A DNA stretch of 59,692 bases, taken from positions 1 to 59,692 of the forward strand of contig CALVEC010000015.1 of NCBI GenBank assembly GCA_944326475.1. Direction: 5' to 3'. The DNA is from Candidatus Gastranaerophilales bacterium. Its GTDB lineage: Bacteria > Cyanobacteriota > Vampirovibrionia > Gastranaerophilales > Gastranaerophilaceae. Of this stretch, positions 52,278 to 59,692 are shown in pieces. Position 1 is the stretch's first letter, and each line of letters begins with the position of its first letter. The notes beneath the pieces are model-generated. The model saw only the letters and a list, made by a program, of their open reading frames with translations. It was not told the origin of the DNA and did no database searches. The translations under genes were made by a program, and so were the position numbers.

Positions 52278-52868
52278 CTATTCCTCCTCCTCCGGAAGTT
52301 CTGCGGGATTTTGTTGAATTTCTTCTTCCAGCTCGGCTTCGTTTAAAAGATGAGATTCGTCAACCGGATTTAGTCCTTTTTCCGCAAGAATTTTATTAGC
52401 CTCCTCAACATTTCTGCAGTGGTCAATAAAAAGTATTCCGTCAAGATGGTCAAACTCATGCTGAATTGCACGGGCAAGCAAACAGCCGTCAGTTGCTTCT
52501 TTTACAAAGGGTTTTCCATGTATATCAAGAGCCTTGACCATTACATTTTTGTAACGCCTTACGTTTGTGTATGCTTCAGGAAAGCTCAAACAGCCTTCAT
52601 AGCTGTTTATAGCACCCGATTTTTTAATAATTTTAGGATTAATAAACACTATCGGGTTAAGCGGTTCATTATTTGTTGACACATCAATAACAAAAACCCT
52701 GAGGTTCTCGCCGATTTGCGGTGCTGCAAGCCCGACACCGTTTTTTGCATACATTGTTTCTAAAAGGTCATGAACAAGTGTCTGGATTTTTTTAGATATT
52801 TTAGAAACTTCCTTTGATTTTCTTCTGAGCGTTTCATCGCCGTAAGGTACAATCTTTTTTATAGCCAT
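52278..52868 (-). CDS. def: Peptide deformylase with acidic tail
   Basis: 196 residues. The three family motifs are intact: GVGLAAPQIG, YEGCLSFPE and QHEFDHLDG, with Cys and two His as metal ligands and Glu as catalyst. The C-terminal ~15 residues (EEIQQNPAELPEEEE) form an acidic tail not needed for catalysis. It removes formyl from nascent proteins. It is co-transcribed with fmt. Confidence 0.95.
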   Translation of the reverse strand: MAIKKIVPYGDETLRRKSKEVSKISKKIQTLVHDLLETMYAKNGVGLAAPQIGENLRVFVIDVSTNNEPLNPIVFINPKIIKKSGAINSYEGCLSFPEAYTNVRRYKNVMVKALDIHGKPFVKEATDGCLLARAIQHEFDHLDGILFIDHCRNVEEANKILAEKGLNPVDESHLLNEAELEEEIQQNPAELPEEEE

Positions 52869-52878
52869 TTTTCCACCT

Positions 52879-53946
52879 TTATATTTGCATTGCTTTTAAA
52901 ATATCACTCAATTCACTCGATGTCTTTTTAACTTCACAACCCGAGTATTTTATTGCTGAATCAGGGTCTTTAAGCCCGTTTCCTGTTAATATGCAAACGA
53001 TTTTTTTGCCGGGTTCGACAAGCCCGAGTTTATTTGCTTTTATAAGACCTGCAACAGATGCTGCACTGGCAGGCTCAGCAAGAATACCCTCTGTTGAGGC
53101 AAGGAGTTTGTATGCTTCAACAATCTGGTCGTCGTTTACAAAATTTATTATTCCGCCTGATTTGTCTCTTGCGTTTTCAGCTTGTTTCCAGCTTGCAGGA
53201 TTGCCTATTCTTATTGCGGTTGCAATTGTTTCAGGTTTCAATATTCTCTCGCCTTTTACAATTGCAGCAGCGCCTTCCGCCTCAAATCCCATCATTTTCG
53301 GCAGATGGGTTGTTTTGCCCAGAGCCAAAAATTCTTCATATCCTTTGAAGTATGCTGTGATATTACCTGCATTTCCGACCGGAATAAAATGATAATCAGG
53401 AGCGTCACCTAAAGCCTCGCATATCTCAAATGCACCTGTTTTTTGCCCTTCTATTCTAAACGGGTTTACTGAATTTACAAGAGTGACCGGATATTTCTGA
53501 GAAATTTCAATCACTCTCTCAAGTGCTTCGTCAAAATTACCTTTAATAGCAATAATTTCAGCACCATACATCATAGCTTGCGAAAGCTTTCCGAGTGCAA
53601 TATATCCGTCCGGAATAAGCACAAAAGTTTTCATGCCGGCTTTTGCACCGTATGCAGCCGCTGACGCGCTTGTATTCCCGGTAGAAGCACAAATTATGGC
53701 TTTTGCACCGGCTTCTTTTGCTTTTGTGACAGCCATTGTCATACCGCGGTCTTTAAAGCTGCCGGTCGGGTTTGAGCCTTCGTATTTCAAATATATTTCA
53801 CAATCAAGCCCGATTTTTTTTGCAAGGTTATCCGCTTTGATAAGCGGGGTATTCCCCTCGTTAAGCGTCACAACAGGTGTTGTATCCGTAACGGGGAGGT
53901 ATTGTCTGTATTTGTTAATCAGTCCTTGATAATGATTCTTTTCCAT
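52879..53946 (-). CDS. thrC: Threonine synthase
   Basis: 355 residues. The PLP lysine is in [43 protein letters not shown] and [14 protein letters not shown] are the family's other motifs. It makes threonine from phosphohomoserine. It is three bases after hom, giving the hom-thrC part of the threonine pathway in one operon. It is not fused to anything, and no homoserine kinase (thrB) is adjacent. Confidence 0.95.
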   Translation of the reverse strand: MEKNHYQGLINKYRQYLPVTDTTPVVTLNEGNTPLIKADNLAKKIGLDCEIYLKYEGSNPTGSFKDRGMTMAVTKAKEAGAKAIICASTGNTSASAAAYGAKAGMKTFVLIPDGYIALGKLSQAMMYGAEIIAIKGNFDEALERVIEISQKYPVTLVNSVNPFRIEGQKTGAFEICEALGDAPDYHFIPVGNAGNITAYFKGYEEFLALGKTTHLPKMMGFEAEGAAAIVKGERILKPETIATAIRIGNPASWKQAENARDKSGGIINFVNDDQIVEAYKLLASTEGILAEPASAASVAGLIKANKLGLVEPGKKIVCILTGNGLKDPDSAIKYSGCEVKKTSSELSDILKAMQI

Positions 53947-53949
53947 TTT

Positions 53950-55218
53950 TTACTCCATAACTCTTATAAGATTATTAATTTTTACTATATTCTGGTTTTG
54001 CTTAAGCTCTTTTATTGCATTTTGGATATTGGCTTCACGGCTTTTTTCAGTGATAACAACTATTTCCGCAGTATTTTTAGTATCAATGCCTTTTTGCAAG
54101 ACACTGGAGAGGTTTATATGAGACCTGCCGCAAATCTCGCCTATACAGCCTATTACACCCGGGATATTTGCCGCAGTAATAGAAATGTAATACTTGTTTT
54201 CAGTTTCGTCAATATGAAGCTGGTCTGCATTAACTGTGTGGTTGCAGCGCATCATAGGCAAAGGCGTCGGGCAGTCTATATTTTGTACAATCGCAAGAAT
54301 ATCTCCGAGAACAGAACTTGCAGTAGGCAGCTCACCTGCACCGGGACCTGCAAACATAACCTTTCCGACCGGATAACCGTCAAGAAGCACAGCATTTGTG
54401 ACATCATTTATTGTTGAAAGTGTGTTTGTCAGCGGCACAAGCATCGGGTGAACCCGTACATCTGTTTTTCCTTTATCGTCAAGCGATGCCAGAGCAATAA
54501 GTTTTATTCTGTAACCGAGTTCTTTCGCGTATTTTATATCGTTTGCGCTGATATTTGTTATACCTTCTCTGTAAATCTTGTTAATATCAACTCTCTGTTT
54601 CAGTGCAATCGTCGCCAGTGTAGCAATTTTATAAGCAGAATCAAAACCTTCAACGTCGCCTGTCGGATCTGTTTCTGCATAACCAAGAGCCTGAGCTTCC
54701 TTCAACACCGTCTCATAAGAAACATTTTCTTCTTCCATTTTTGTTAAAATGTAGTTCGTCGTTCCGTTCAAAATACCTGCAACTTTTTTAATTTTATTAC
54801 CTGCAAGAGTCGTTTTTATCGGCATAATTATCGGTATACCGCCGGCTATAGCCGCCTCATAAAGTATAACTACATTTTTTTCATTTGCAAGACAAAAGAG
54901 TTCTTCACCCCGTTTCGCAAGAAGTTCTTTATTAGCTGTAACAATATGTTTTCCGTTATTTATTGCGGTTTTTAACAAGTCATAAGCAGGTTCCGTGCCG
55001 CCTATAACCTCGACAACAATCTGAATATCTTTGTCATTAACTATCTCAAAGGGGTTGTCAGTGAGAATTGATTCATCAAGCCCCTCTATGTTTCTCTTTT
55101 TGGCAATATTCTTTACGGCAATTTTTTTTATGTGAATGTTTTCAAAATCTCTTAAAACCTTGACAACTCCGCCGCCTACAGTACCTAACCCTATTAAACC
55201 GATATTAATTTTGCTCAT
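53950..55218 (-). CDS. hom: Homoserine dehydrogenase with ACT domain
   Basis: 422 residues from ATG 55218, which has GAGGTGAGA upstream. INIGLIGLGTVGGGVVKVL is the NAD(P) fold, GGTEPAYDLLK and TANKELLAKRGEEL follow, then GILNGTTNYILTKM and ALGYAETDPTGDVEGFDSA, the catalytic segment. The C-terminal ~80 residues form an ACT domain (YYISITAANIPGVIGCIGEI), which usually senses threonine. It reduces aspartate semialdehyde to homoserine. It heads the operon. Confidence 0.95.
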   Translation of the reverse strand: MSKINIGLIGLGTVGGGVVKVLRDFENIHIKKIAVKNIAKKRNIEGLDESILTDNPFEIVNDKDIQIVVEVIGGTEPAYDLLKTAINNGKHIVTANKELLAKRGEELFCLANEKNVVILYEAAIAGGIPIIMPIKTTLAGNKIKKVAGILNGTTNYILTKMEEENVSYETVLKEAQALGYAETDPTGDVEGFDSAYKIATLATIALKQRVDINKIYREGITNISANDIKYAKELGYRIKLIALASLDDKGKTDVRVHPMLVPLTNTLSTINDVTNAVLLDGYPVGKVMFAGPGAGELPTASSVLGDILAIVQNIDCPTPLPMMRCNHTVNADQLHIDETENKYYISITAANIPGVIGCIGEICGRSHINLSSVLQKGIDTKNTAEIVVITEKSREANIQNAIKELKQNQNIVKINNLIRVME

Positions 55219-55371
55219 TCTCACCTCTGTTTTTTGTTATAACAATATTAAAACATAAAAATGTCTATGTGTTTATTGTAAAATTTTGGATATAATAATA
55301 AAATTGTTTTAAAATTATAAAATAAGAAACAGGCATGAAGCATGCCGGAAAGAAATCGGAGGAGAGCAAGA

Positions 55372-57510
55372 ATGAAAAAGCTGGTAGTAATGTTAGCTGT
55401 TGCGATGATGGTTGCAGGCATGCGGGCAAATGCGTACGACGAATATCAACAGCCCGTATCTCCATACTACACATCAGGTGTGCAATACTTGAAATCACAT
55501 CAGTATACAAATGCAATTACCGAACTAAAAAAAGCTTTGCGAGAAAACCCTAACGACACCTCCGCAAGAATACAACTCATAAATGCATACCTTGCCAGGG
55601 CTGCATATTTTAACAATCAGGCAAAACAGTACAATAAATCAGCAAATGATCTGCGTTCCGGGTTGTTTTACATGAAATACTATTCGACCTCCCCGATTGA
55701 CACGGCAATGATGTCAAATATTCAGGCAACTGAAAATAATCTTAATATTGTTATGAGTTCCGTCGATTCAGACAACTCGCCGAAAGCCAGTTTTGAACGG
55801 GGAAAGACCTTGCGTTCGCAAGGCGAATTTGCGGCAGCCGCAATTGAATACCATGCCGCACAGCTAGACCCTGCGTACAAGAAAGATGCCTCCATAGCGT
55901 TAGGAGATATTTATTACATATTAAATTTGAACGAACAGGCAGCAAACTTCTATGAACAGGCTATAAAATGCGATGCTTCAAACGTGGAAACACACCTGAA
56001 ACTTGCCCGTGTATACGAACGTCTCGGGCAAACAGATAAAGCTATAAATGAGTATAACTGCGCATTAACAAAGTCGGATGAAAATCAGGATATTCTTTTG
56101 TCGCTTGAAACAATCTGGCGGCAGAAGGTTGCGGATGAACCCGAAAATGCTGAGGCTCACGCAAACCTCGGAGCTGTCTTACAGAAGAAAGGTGATTTTG
56201 CAAACGCACTGACTGAGTACCAGACCGCTGAAAAAATCAATCCGACCAACGTCACAACAAGAATGAATCTCGGAACCTTGTACCAGCAGCAGAATAATTT
56301 TGAGGCTGCAATACAGGCATACGATTCCATATTGAGACTATATCCAAACAATAAAATGGCGTACTATTACAAAGCCCAATGCCTGAAAGCGCAAGGGCTG
56401 AAGGATGCAGCAATACAAAATTACAAACTTGCTCTGAATCTTGATACAAACGATGAAAACATAAAAAACGAGTTGTTTGATATGTACAAGCAGACAATGA
56501 CTACTGACGAACTTCTGAATTATATGCACTCAGAGCTTCAAAAAACACCGGCAGACCCGCTTGCAACATACAATTACGCCTATGAATTGCACAAAGCAGG
56601 AAAACTTGATGATGCGATTACATATTACAAACAGTCGATAAAACTGAACCCTAATTATCCAAACGCTTACATCAACCTTGCTCAGGTTTACAGACAAAAG
56701 AGCGATTACAGCGCAGCAAAACAGATTCTTGTGGATGCAAAAAGCCTTTTCCCTGAAAACGGCGACATAAAGAAACATCTGGCTTCCGTAGAGGCTGAAA
56801 CAGGCTCTATTATGTACAGCGACGCAGCAAAGCTGTATCAACAGCAAAAATACAACGAGGCAATTGCTATCTATAACAAAATCCAGCCGGCTACCGTTGA
56901 ATCAAACCTTGGGCTTGGAGCGTGCTATCAGGCTTTGAATAATTATCAGACAGCTATTGAATATTTCAAAAAAGCATTTGCTCTTGATTCAACAAACGCA
57001 GACACAGCCTACTATATAGGACTTGCTTACTCAAATCTCGATGATTATGCAAACGCAAAAACATATGCAAACAAAGCTCTTGCGCTTGACAAAAACAACA
57101 AAAATGCAAAAGATTTGCTTAATTACACCATAGAGCAGGAAAACATTGCGCTGCTTGATAAAGCAATGGGCTTTTATGAGAAAAAACAATTACCGCAGGC
57201 ACTGGAACTTATAAACAAAGCTCTTGCGCAGGATTCGACAGACGCAAATGCTTATTACTACAGAGCTTTAGTTTATGACGAACAGAAAAAATACAATGAA
57301 GCTATAGCCGATTACGGAAACGCACTAAAAAACAATCAGGAAATGACCATTGTATACTACGCAATGGCTATTGATTACGACTATTTGAAACAGTATAAAA
57401 ATGCGCTGCTGAATTACAAAAAATTTCTTGCTTCAACTAAAGAGCAGAACGAATACACAAAATACTCCGAGCAGCGTGTAAAGGATTTGCACCAGTATGA
57501 CACCCCCTAA
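55372..57510 (+). CDS. Exported TPR-repeat protein
   Basis: 712 residues from ATG 55372 with GGAGGAG upstream; the longer frame from 55342 is not needed. Residues 1-~22 are a signal peptide (VAMMVAGMRANA|YDEY). There are about 15 TPR units, such as AIEYHAAQLDPAYKKDASIA, NLGAVLQKKGDFANALTEY and IGLAYSNLDDYANAKTYANK. It is probably periplasmic. The stop overlaps the dus start by 14 bases, a surprising operon partner. Confidence 0.85.
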   Translation: MKKLVVMLAVAMMVAGMRANAYDEYQQPVSPYYTSGVQYLKSHQYTNAITELKKALRENPNDTSARIQLINAYLARAAYFNNQAKQYNKSANDLRSGLFYMKYYSTSPIDTAMMSNIQATENNLNIVMSSVDSDNSPKASFERGKTLRSQGEFAAAAIEYHAAQLDPAYKKDASIALGDIYYILNLNEQAANFYEQAIKCDASNVETHLKLARVYERLGQTDKAINEYNCALTKSDENQDILLSLETIWRQKVADEPENAEAHANLGAVLQKKGDFANALTEYQTAEKINPTNVTTRMNLGTLYQQQNNFEAAIQAYDSILRLYPNNKMAYYYKAQCLKAQGLKDAAIQNYKLALNLDTNDENIKNELFDMYKQTMTTDELLNYMHSELQKTPADPLATYNYAYELHKAGKLDDAITYYKQSIKLNPNYPNAYINLAQVYRQKSDYSAAKQILVDAKSLFPENGDIKKHLASVEAETGSIMYSDAAKLYQQQKYNEAIAIYNKIQPATVESNLGLGACYQALNNYQTAIEYFKKAFALDSTNADTAYYIGLAYSNLDDYANAKTYANKALALDKNNKNAKDLLNYTIEQENIALLDKAMGFYEKKQLPQALELINKALAQDSTDANAYYYRALVYDEQKKYNEAIADYGNALKNNQEMTIVYYAMAIDYDYLKQYKNALLNYKKFLASTKEQNEYTKYSEQRVKDLHQYDTP

Positions 57511-58462
57511 TCTAAAAATCGGAAGCGTGGAGCTTAAAAGCAGAGTTTCACTGGCTCCAATGGCGGGAATTACTGATGTTGTTCTGCGGCAGCTTATTCG
57601 GAAGTATTCAAAAAATTGTCTTTTAACAACAGAAATGATTAGCTCGGAAGCTCTTATGCAAAAAAAAGGCGGCGAGATTCTTGAATACCGGGACAATGAA
57701 TACCCGCTGGCTTTTCAAATATCGGGGCACAAGCCTTTCATGATGGCAAAAGCTGCAAAAATGCTTGCTGACAGGGCTTCTGTTATAGACATAAATATGG
57801 GCTGCCCTGTAAACAAAGTAGTAAAAGGCGGTGACGGTTCAGCATTGATGAAAACTCCCGAACTTGCTGCCGACATTGTAAAAGCGGTTAAAGACGCAGT
57901 AGAATTGCCTGTAACGGTTAAATTCAGACTCGGCTACACGGCAGATTCAAAAAATTATCTCGAATTTGCAAAGCTCATGCAAGACGCCGGCGCAGACGCA
58001 ATGACGATTCATTGCCGTACGCGTTCACAGATGTACGGCGGAAAAGCAGACTGGAGTGCACTTGCAGAAATAAAGAAAGAAATAACTGTACCGGTTTTTG
58101 CAAACGGGGATGTAACATCACCCGAGAGCGCAAAAGAATGCATTGAAACAGCTAATGTAGACGGAGTGGCTGTTGCCCGAGGCGTTTTGGGACATCCTGA
58201 TTTGATACACAGAATCGAACACTACTTTAAAACAGGAGAGATAACAGATTCCGTGGATTTAAAAACCCGCATAGCGCTTGTAAAAGAACATCTGGATGAA
58301 GAAATTAAACTTCGCGGAGAACTTGCTGGAATCCGCTTTACCAGAAAGTTCTATCCCTATTACATAAGAGGCGTCAAAGGAGCGCCGGCTTTAAGGCATT
58401 CGCTTGTGACAGAGGACAGTTATGACAAAATTATCAGTATTTTGGATTCAATAAATGACTGA
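57497..58462 (+). CDS. dusB: tRNA-dihydrouridine synthase
   Basis: 321 residues. VSLAPMAGITDVVLRQL, FQISGHKPFMMAKA, IDINMGCPVNKVVKGGDGSALMK with the catalytic Cys, and MTIHCRTRSQMYGGKADW, NGDVTSPESAKEC and GVAVARGVLGHPDL, with FMN-binding residues, follow in order. It reduces uridine in the D-loop of tRNAs. The DusB assignment follows the general bacterial pattern and is less certain than the family. Confidence 0.93.
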   Translation: MTPPNLKIGSVELKSRVSLAPMAGITDVVLRQLIRKYSKNCLLTTEMISSEALMQKKGGEILEYRDNEYPLAFQISGHKPFMMAKAAKMLADRASVIDINMGCPVNKVVKGGDGSALMKTPELAADIVKAVKDAVELPVTVKFRLGYTADSKNYLEFAKLMQDAGADAMTIHCRTRSQMYGGKADWSALAEIKKEITVPVFANGDVTSPESAKECIETANVDGVAVARGVLGHPDLIHRIEHYFKTGEITDSVDLKTRIALVKEHLDEEIKLRGELAGIRFTRKFYPYYIRGVKGAPALRHSLVTEDSYDKIISILDSIND

Positions 58463-58721
58463 ACAGGAAAAACATTATTTTACATACATAATTTTAACAG
58501 AGAGAAACACATTCTACTGCGGCTACACTGACGATTTAGAAAAACGGTTTGAAAAACACAAATCAGGACTTGCAGCAAAATACACGAGAGCAAACAAGCC
58601 GGTTAAATTCGTTTACACAAAGGAATTTTCCACTAAATCAGAAGCAATGAAAGAGGAATGCCGGATAAAAGCACTCACAAGAAAACAAAAAGAACAGCTT
58701 ATTTCCGCAAATATGCCATGA
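58455..58721 (+). CDS. GIY-YIG domain protein (UPF0213-like)
   Basis: 88 residues. FTYIILTERNTFYCGYTDDLEKRF holds the GIY-YIG-type core (Y-x-x-x-L-x-x-x-x-x-Y-x-G-x-T-x-x-x-x-x-R), and KYTRANKPVKFVY and SEAMKEECRIKALTRKQKEQL complete it. It is likely a nuclease-like protein, but the small UPF0213 form has no clear role. It overlaps the dus gene by eight bases. Confidence 0.88.
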   Translation: MTEQEKHYFTYIILTERNTFYCGYTDDLEKRFEKHKSGLAAKYTRANKPVKFVYTKEFSTKSEAMKEECRIKALTRKQKEQLISANMP

Positions 58722-58825
58722 CCAGCTTACATATTACACACAAATTTAATTATGCCTTTTAAAAATCAGGCAAGAATTTTCGTTGAAATCTTGATAACCG
58801 TAACCAAACAGGTTACAATAATAAT

Positions 58826-59103
58826 ATGATTAAATCATTCAAACATAAAGGTTTAGAAAAGTTCTATCTGACCGGCTCCAAAAGCGGTATTCAAGAAAAA
58901 CACGCTCAAAGATTAAGAGTAATCTCGAATAGATTAAACTTAATGACAGATATCAAAGATATTGATTTGCCGAACCTTAATTTACACAAATTAAAAGGTG
59001 ATTTAAAAGGCATTGGGCATTAAAAGTAAATGGTAACTGGCGTATAACCTTTAAGTTTGAAGATGAAAATGTTTATATAGTTGATTATCAAGATTATCAT
59101 TAA
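58826..59103 (+). pseudogene. higB: HigB/RelE-type toxin, frame-shifted
   Basis: The first 65 codons (MIKSFKHKGLEKFYLTGSK to NLHKLKGDLKGIGH) end at TAA 59021-59023. The matching C-terminal part (WALKVNGNWRITFKFEDENV, then YIVDYQDYH) continues in another frame to TAA at 59101-59103. Family members run through LKGD(L/R)KGxW and NGNWRITFxF without a break. One missing base near 59012-59014 explains the shift; a slippery T-TTA-AAA (59002-59008) in frame just before it also allows -1 frameshifting. The product would cut mRNA on ribosomes. HigA follows 12 bases later. Confidence 0.8.
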
Positions 59104-59115
59104 CGAGGTGTAAAA

Positions 59116-59397
59116 ATGGAAATGTTTAATCCACCCCATCCGGGAGAAACTCTAAAAGAATTATATATGAAAGATTACAATCTTACGGTTGCAAAACTTG
59201 CTCTTATGCTCGGTATAAGCAGAAAACACCTGTCTAATATTGTTAATTGTAAAGTTCCTGTTTCAACAGAAGTAGCTCTGAAACTGGCAAAATGTTTTAA
59301 AACATCACCGGAGATATGGCTGCGTGAGCAATTAGCCTATGACCTCTGGCACGCAAAACAAACTGTAAATCTTGATGAGGTGAAGGTAGCTTTTTAA
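59116..59397 (+). CDS. higA: HigA-family antitoxin (Xre)
   Basis: 93 residues; GAGGTG precedes ATG. NPPHPGETLKELYMKDYNLTVAKLA, the helix-turn-helix LMLGISRKHLSNIVN and STEVALKLAKCFKTSPEIWLREQ are typical of HigA. It is intact while its toxin is not. It should bind the operator upstream of higB and repress the pair. Confidence 0.92.
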   Translation: MEMFNPPHPGETLKELYMKDYNLTVAKLALMLGISRKHLSNIVNCKVPVSTEVALKLAKCFKTSPEIWLREQLAYDLWHAKQTVNLDEVKVAF

Positions 59398-59501
59398 TAT
59401 ACATAAATTGCAACAATTATGAAAGAACTTAACGGAAACTTGAAGCGGTAGCAGTATTAAATTCATATTGTTAGTATTTTATTCAAATTGTAAAATTACA
59501 C

Positions 59502-59530
59502 ACAAACAAAAAGGAACTCTTACGAGTTCC
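59502..59530 (-). terminator. Terminator of tRNA-Leu
   Basis: GGAACTC (59513-59519) pairs with GAGTTCC (59524-59530) over a four-base loop, followed on the minus strand by a T-rich run (AAAAA/AACAAA on plus). Confidence 0.85.
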
Positions 59531-59537
59531 TTCAAAT

Positions 59538-59626
59538 TGGTGCCCTGGGCCAGACTTGAACTGGCACTAGGTTTGACCCTAATTGGATTTTAAGTCCAAC
59601 GCGTCTACCGGTTCCGCCACCAGGGC
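59538..59626 (-). tRNA. tRNA-Leu (TAA)
   Basis: 89 bases with a long variable arm (TAGGGT/ACCTA). Acceptor GCCCTGG pairs with CCAGGGC, the anticodon loop is CTTAAAA (anticodon TAA), the T-arm contains CCAGTTCAAGTCTGG, and 3' CCA is encoded. No group I intron is present in the anticodon loop, unlike tRNA-Leu(UAA) of most Cyanobacteria. Confidence 0.95.
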
Positions 59627-59692
59627 AAATTGGTTATTCTTTTTTCATCTTTTTGTGGCGGAGCACTCCGTGCGGTTCTGCTCTCCACGGTC
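59627..59692. other. Palindrome-rich window end
   Basis: The last ~45 bases contain GGAG-CA-CTCC and related G/C-rich palindromes, and repeat GTGGCGGA from tRNA-Leu in inverted orientation. This resembles the palindromic blocks by tRNA-Gly and tRNA-Gln, but the window ends before it can be judged. Confidence 0.3.

Overview
The window looks like a chromosomal segment of a non-photosynthetic, fermentative relative of Cyanobacteria, most likely the gut Gastranaerophilales/Melainabacteria group (an inference, not a database result). The signs are a full MinC-MinD-MinE system, an Omp85/BamA with POTRA repeats and hence an outer membrane, a short SSB without an acidic tail, D-lactate dehydrogenase, many TPR proteins, AT-rich DNA, and no photosynthesis genes.

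Left end (1-3965) is accessory DNA. It holds an AbiTii-type abortive-infection gene, a DNA-invertase-like serine recombinase, small phage or plasmid-type genes, a probable regulator and a phage-type N6-adenine methyltransferase. It ends at a 44-bp copy of the 3' half of a tRNA-Pro, as expected for the right attachment site of an element that continues left of the window. The AbiTii gene appears split across a small invertible segment: its missing C-terminal domain lies on the opposite strand, and both pieces share a 31-bp inverted repeat that encodes the same peptide in frame.

3966-9200 has tRNA-Gly, tRNA-Cys and tRNA-Gln, a small hypothetical gene, D-LDH, a DJ-1/PfpI protein, two DUF4013 membrane proteins and odd palindrome-rich inserts bounded by copies of tRNA ends. 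9069-20571 holds hypothetical genes, gpsA, ahcY, a large coiled-coil EF-hand-like protein, a TPR-glycosyltransferase, maf and a secreted serpin-like protein.

20623-28899 (all minus) reads minC-minD-minE-pyrH-frr-cdsA-rnc-rpe, preceded by nadE. nadE has a promoter about 250 bp upstream followed by a structured leader and a strong terminator before the start codon, which is riboswitch-like. 29504-34760 (plus) has ssb, a DUF1537 kinase plus PdxA pair, an EF-hand-like protein and an alpha-glucan phosphorylase homologue that has Ser where the PLP lysine is expected.

35018-50969 carries bamA, a GT2 enzyme, an HD-GYP/TPR/response-regulator operon, a YtxH-DUF948-YtxH cluster, a uridine-kinase-like gene, rlmN, another GT2, dprA, an oxidoreductase, a CDP-alcohol phosphatidyltransferase, trmL and nnrD. 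50955-55218 (minus) reads hom-thrC-def-fmt-aroH. The right end (55372-59692) has a TPR protein, a dus gene, a GIY-YIG protein, a HigBA pair with a frameshifted toxin, and tRNA-Leu(UAA).
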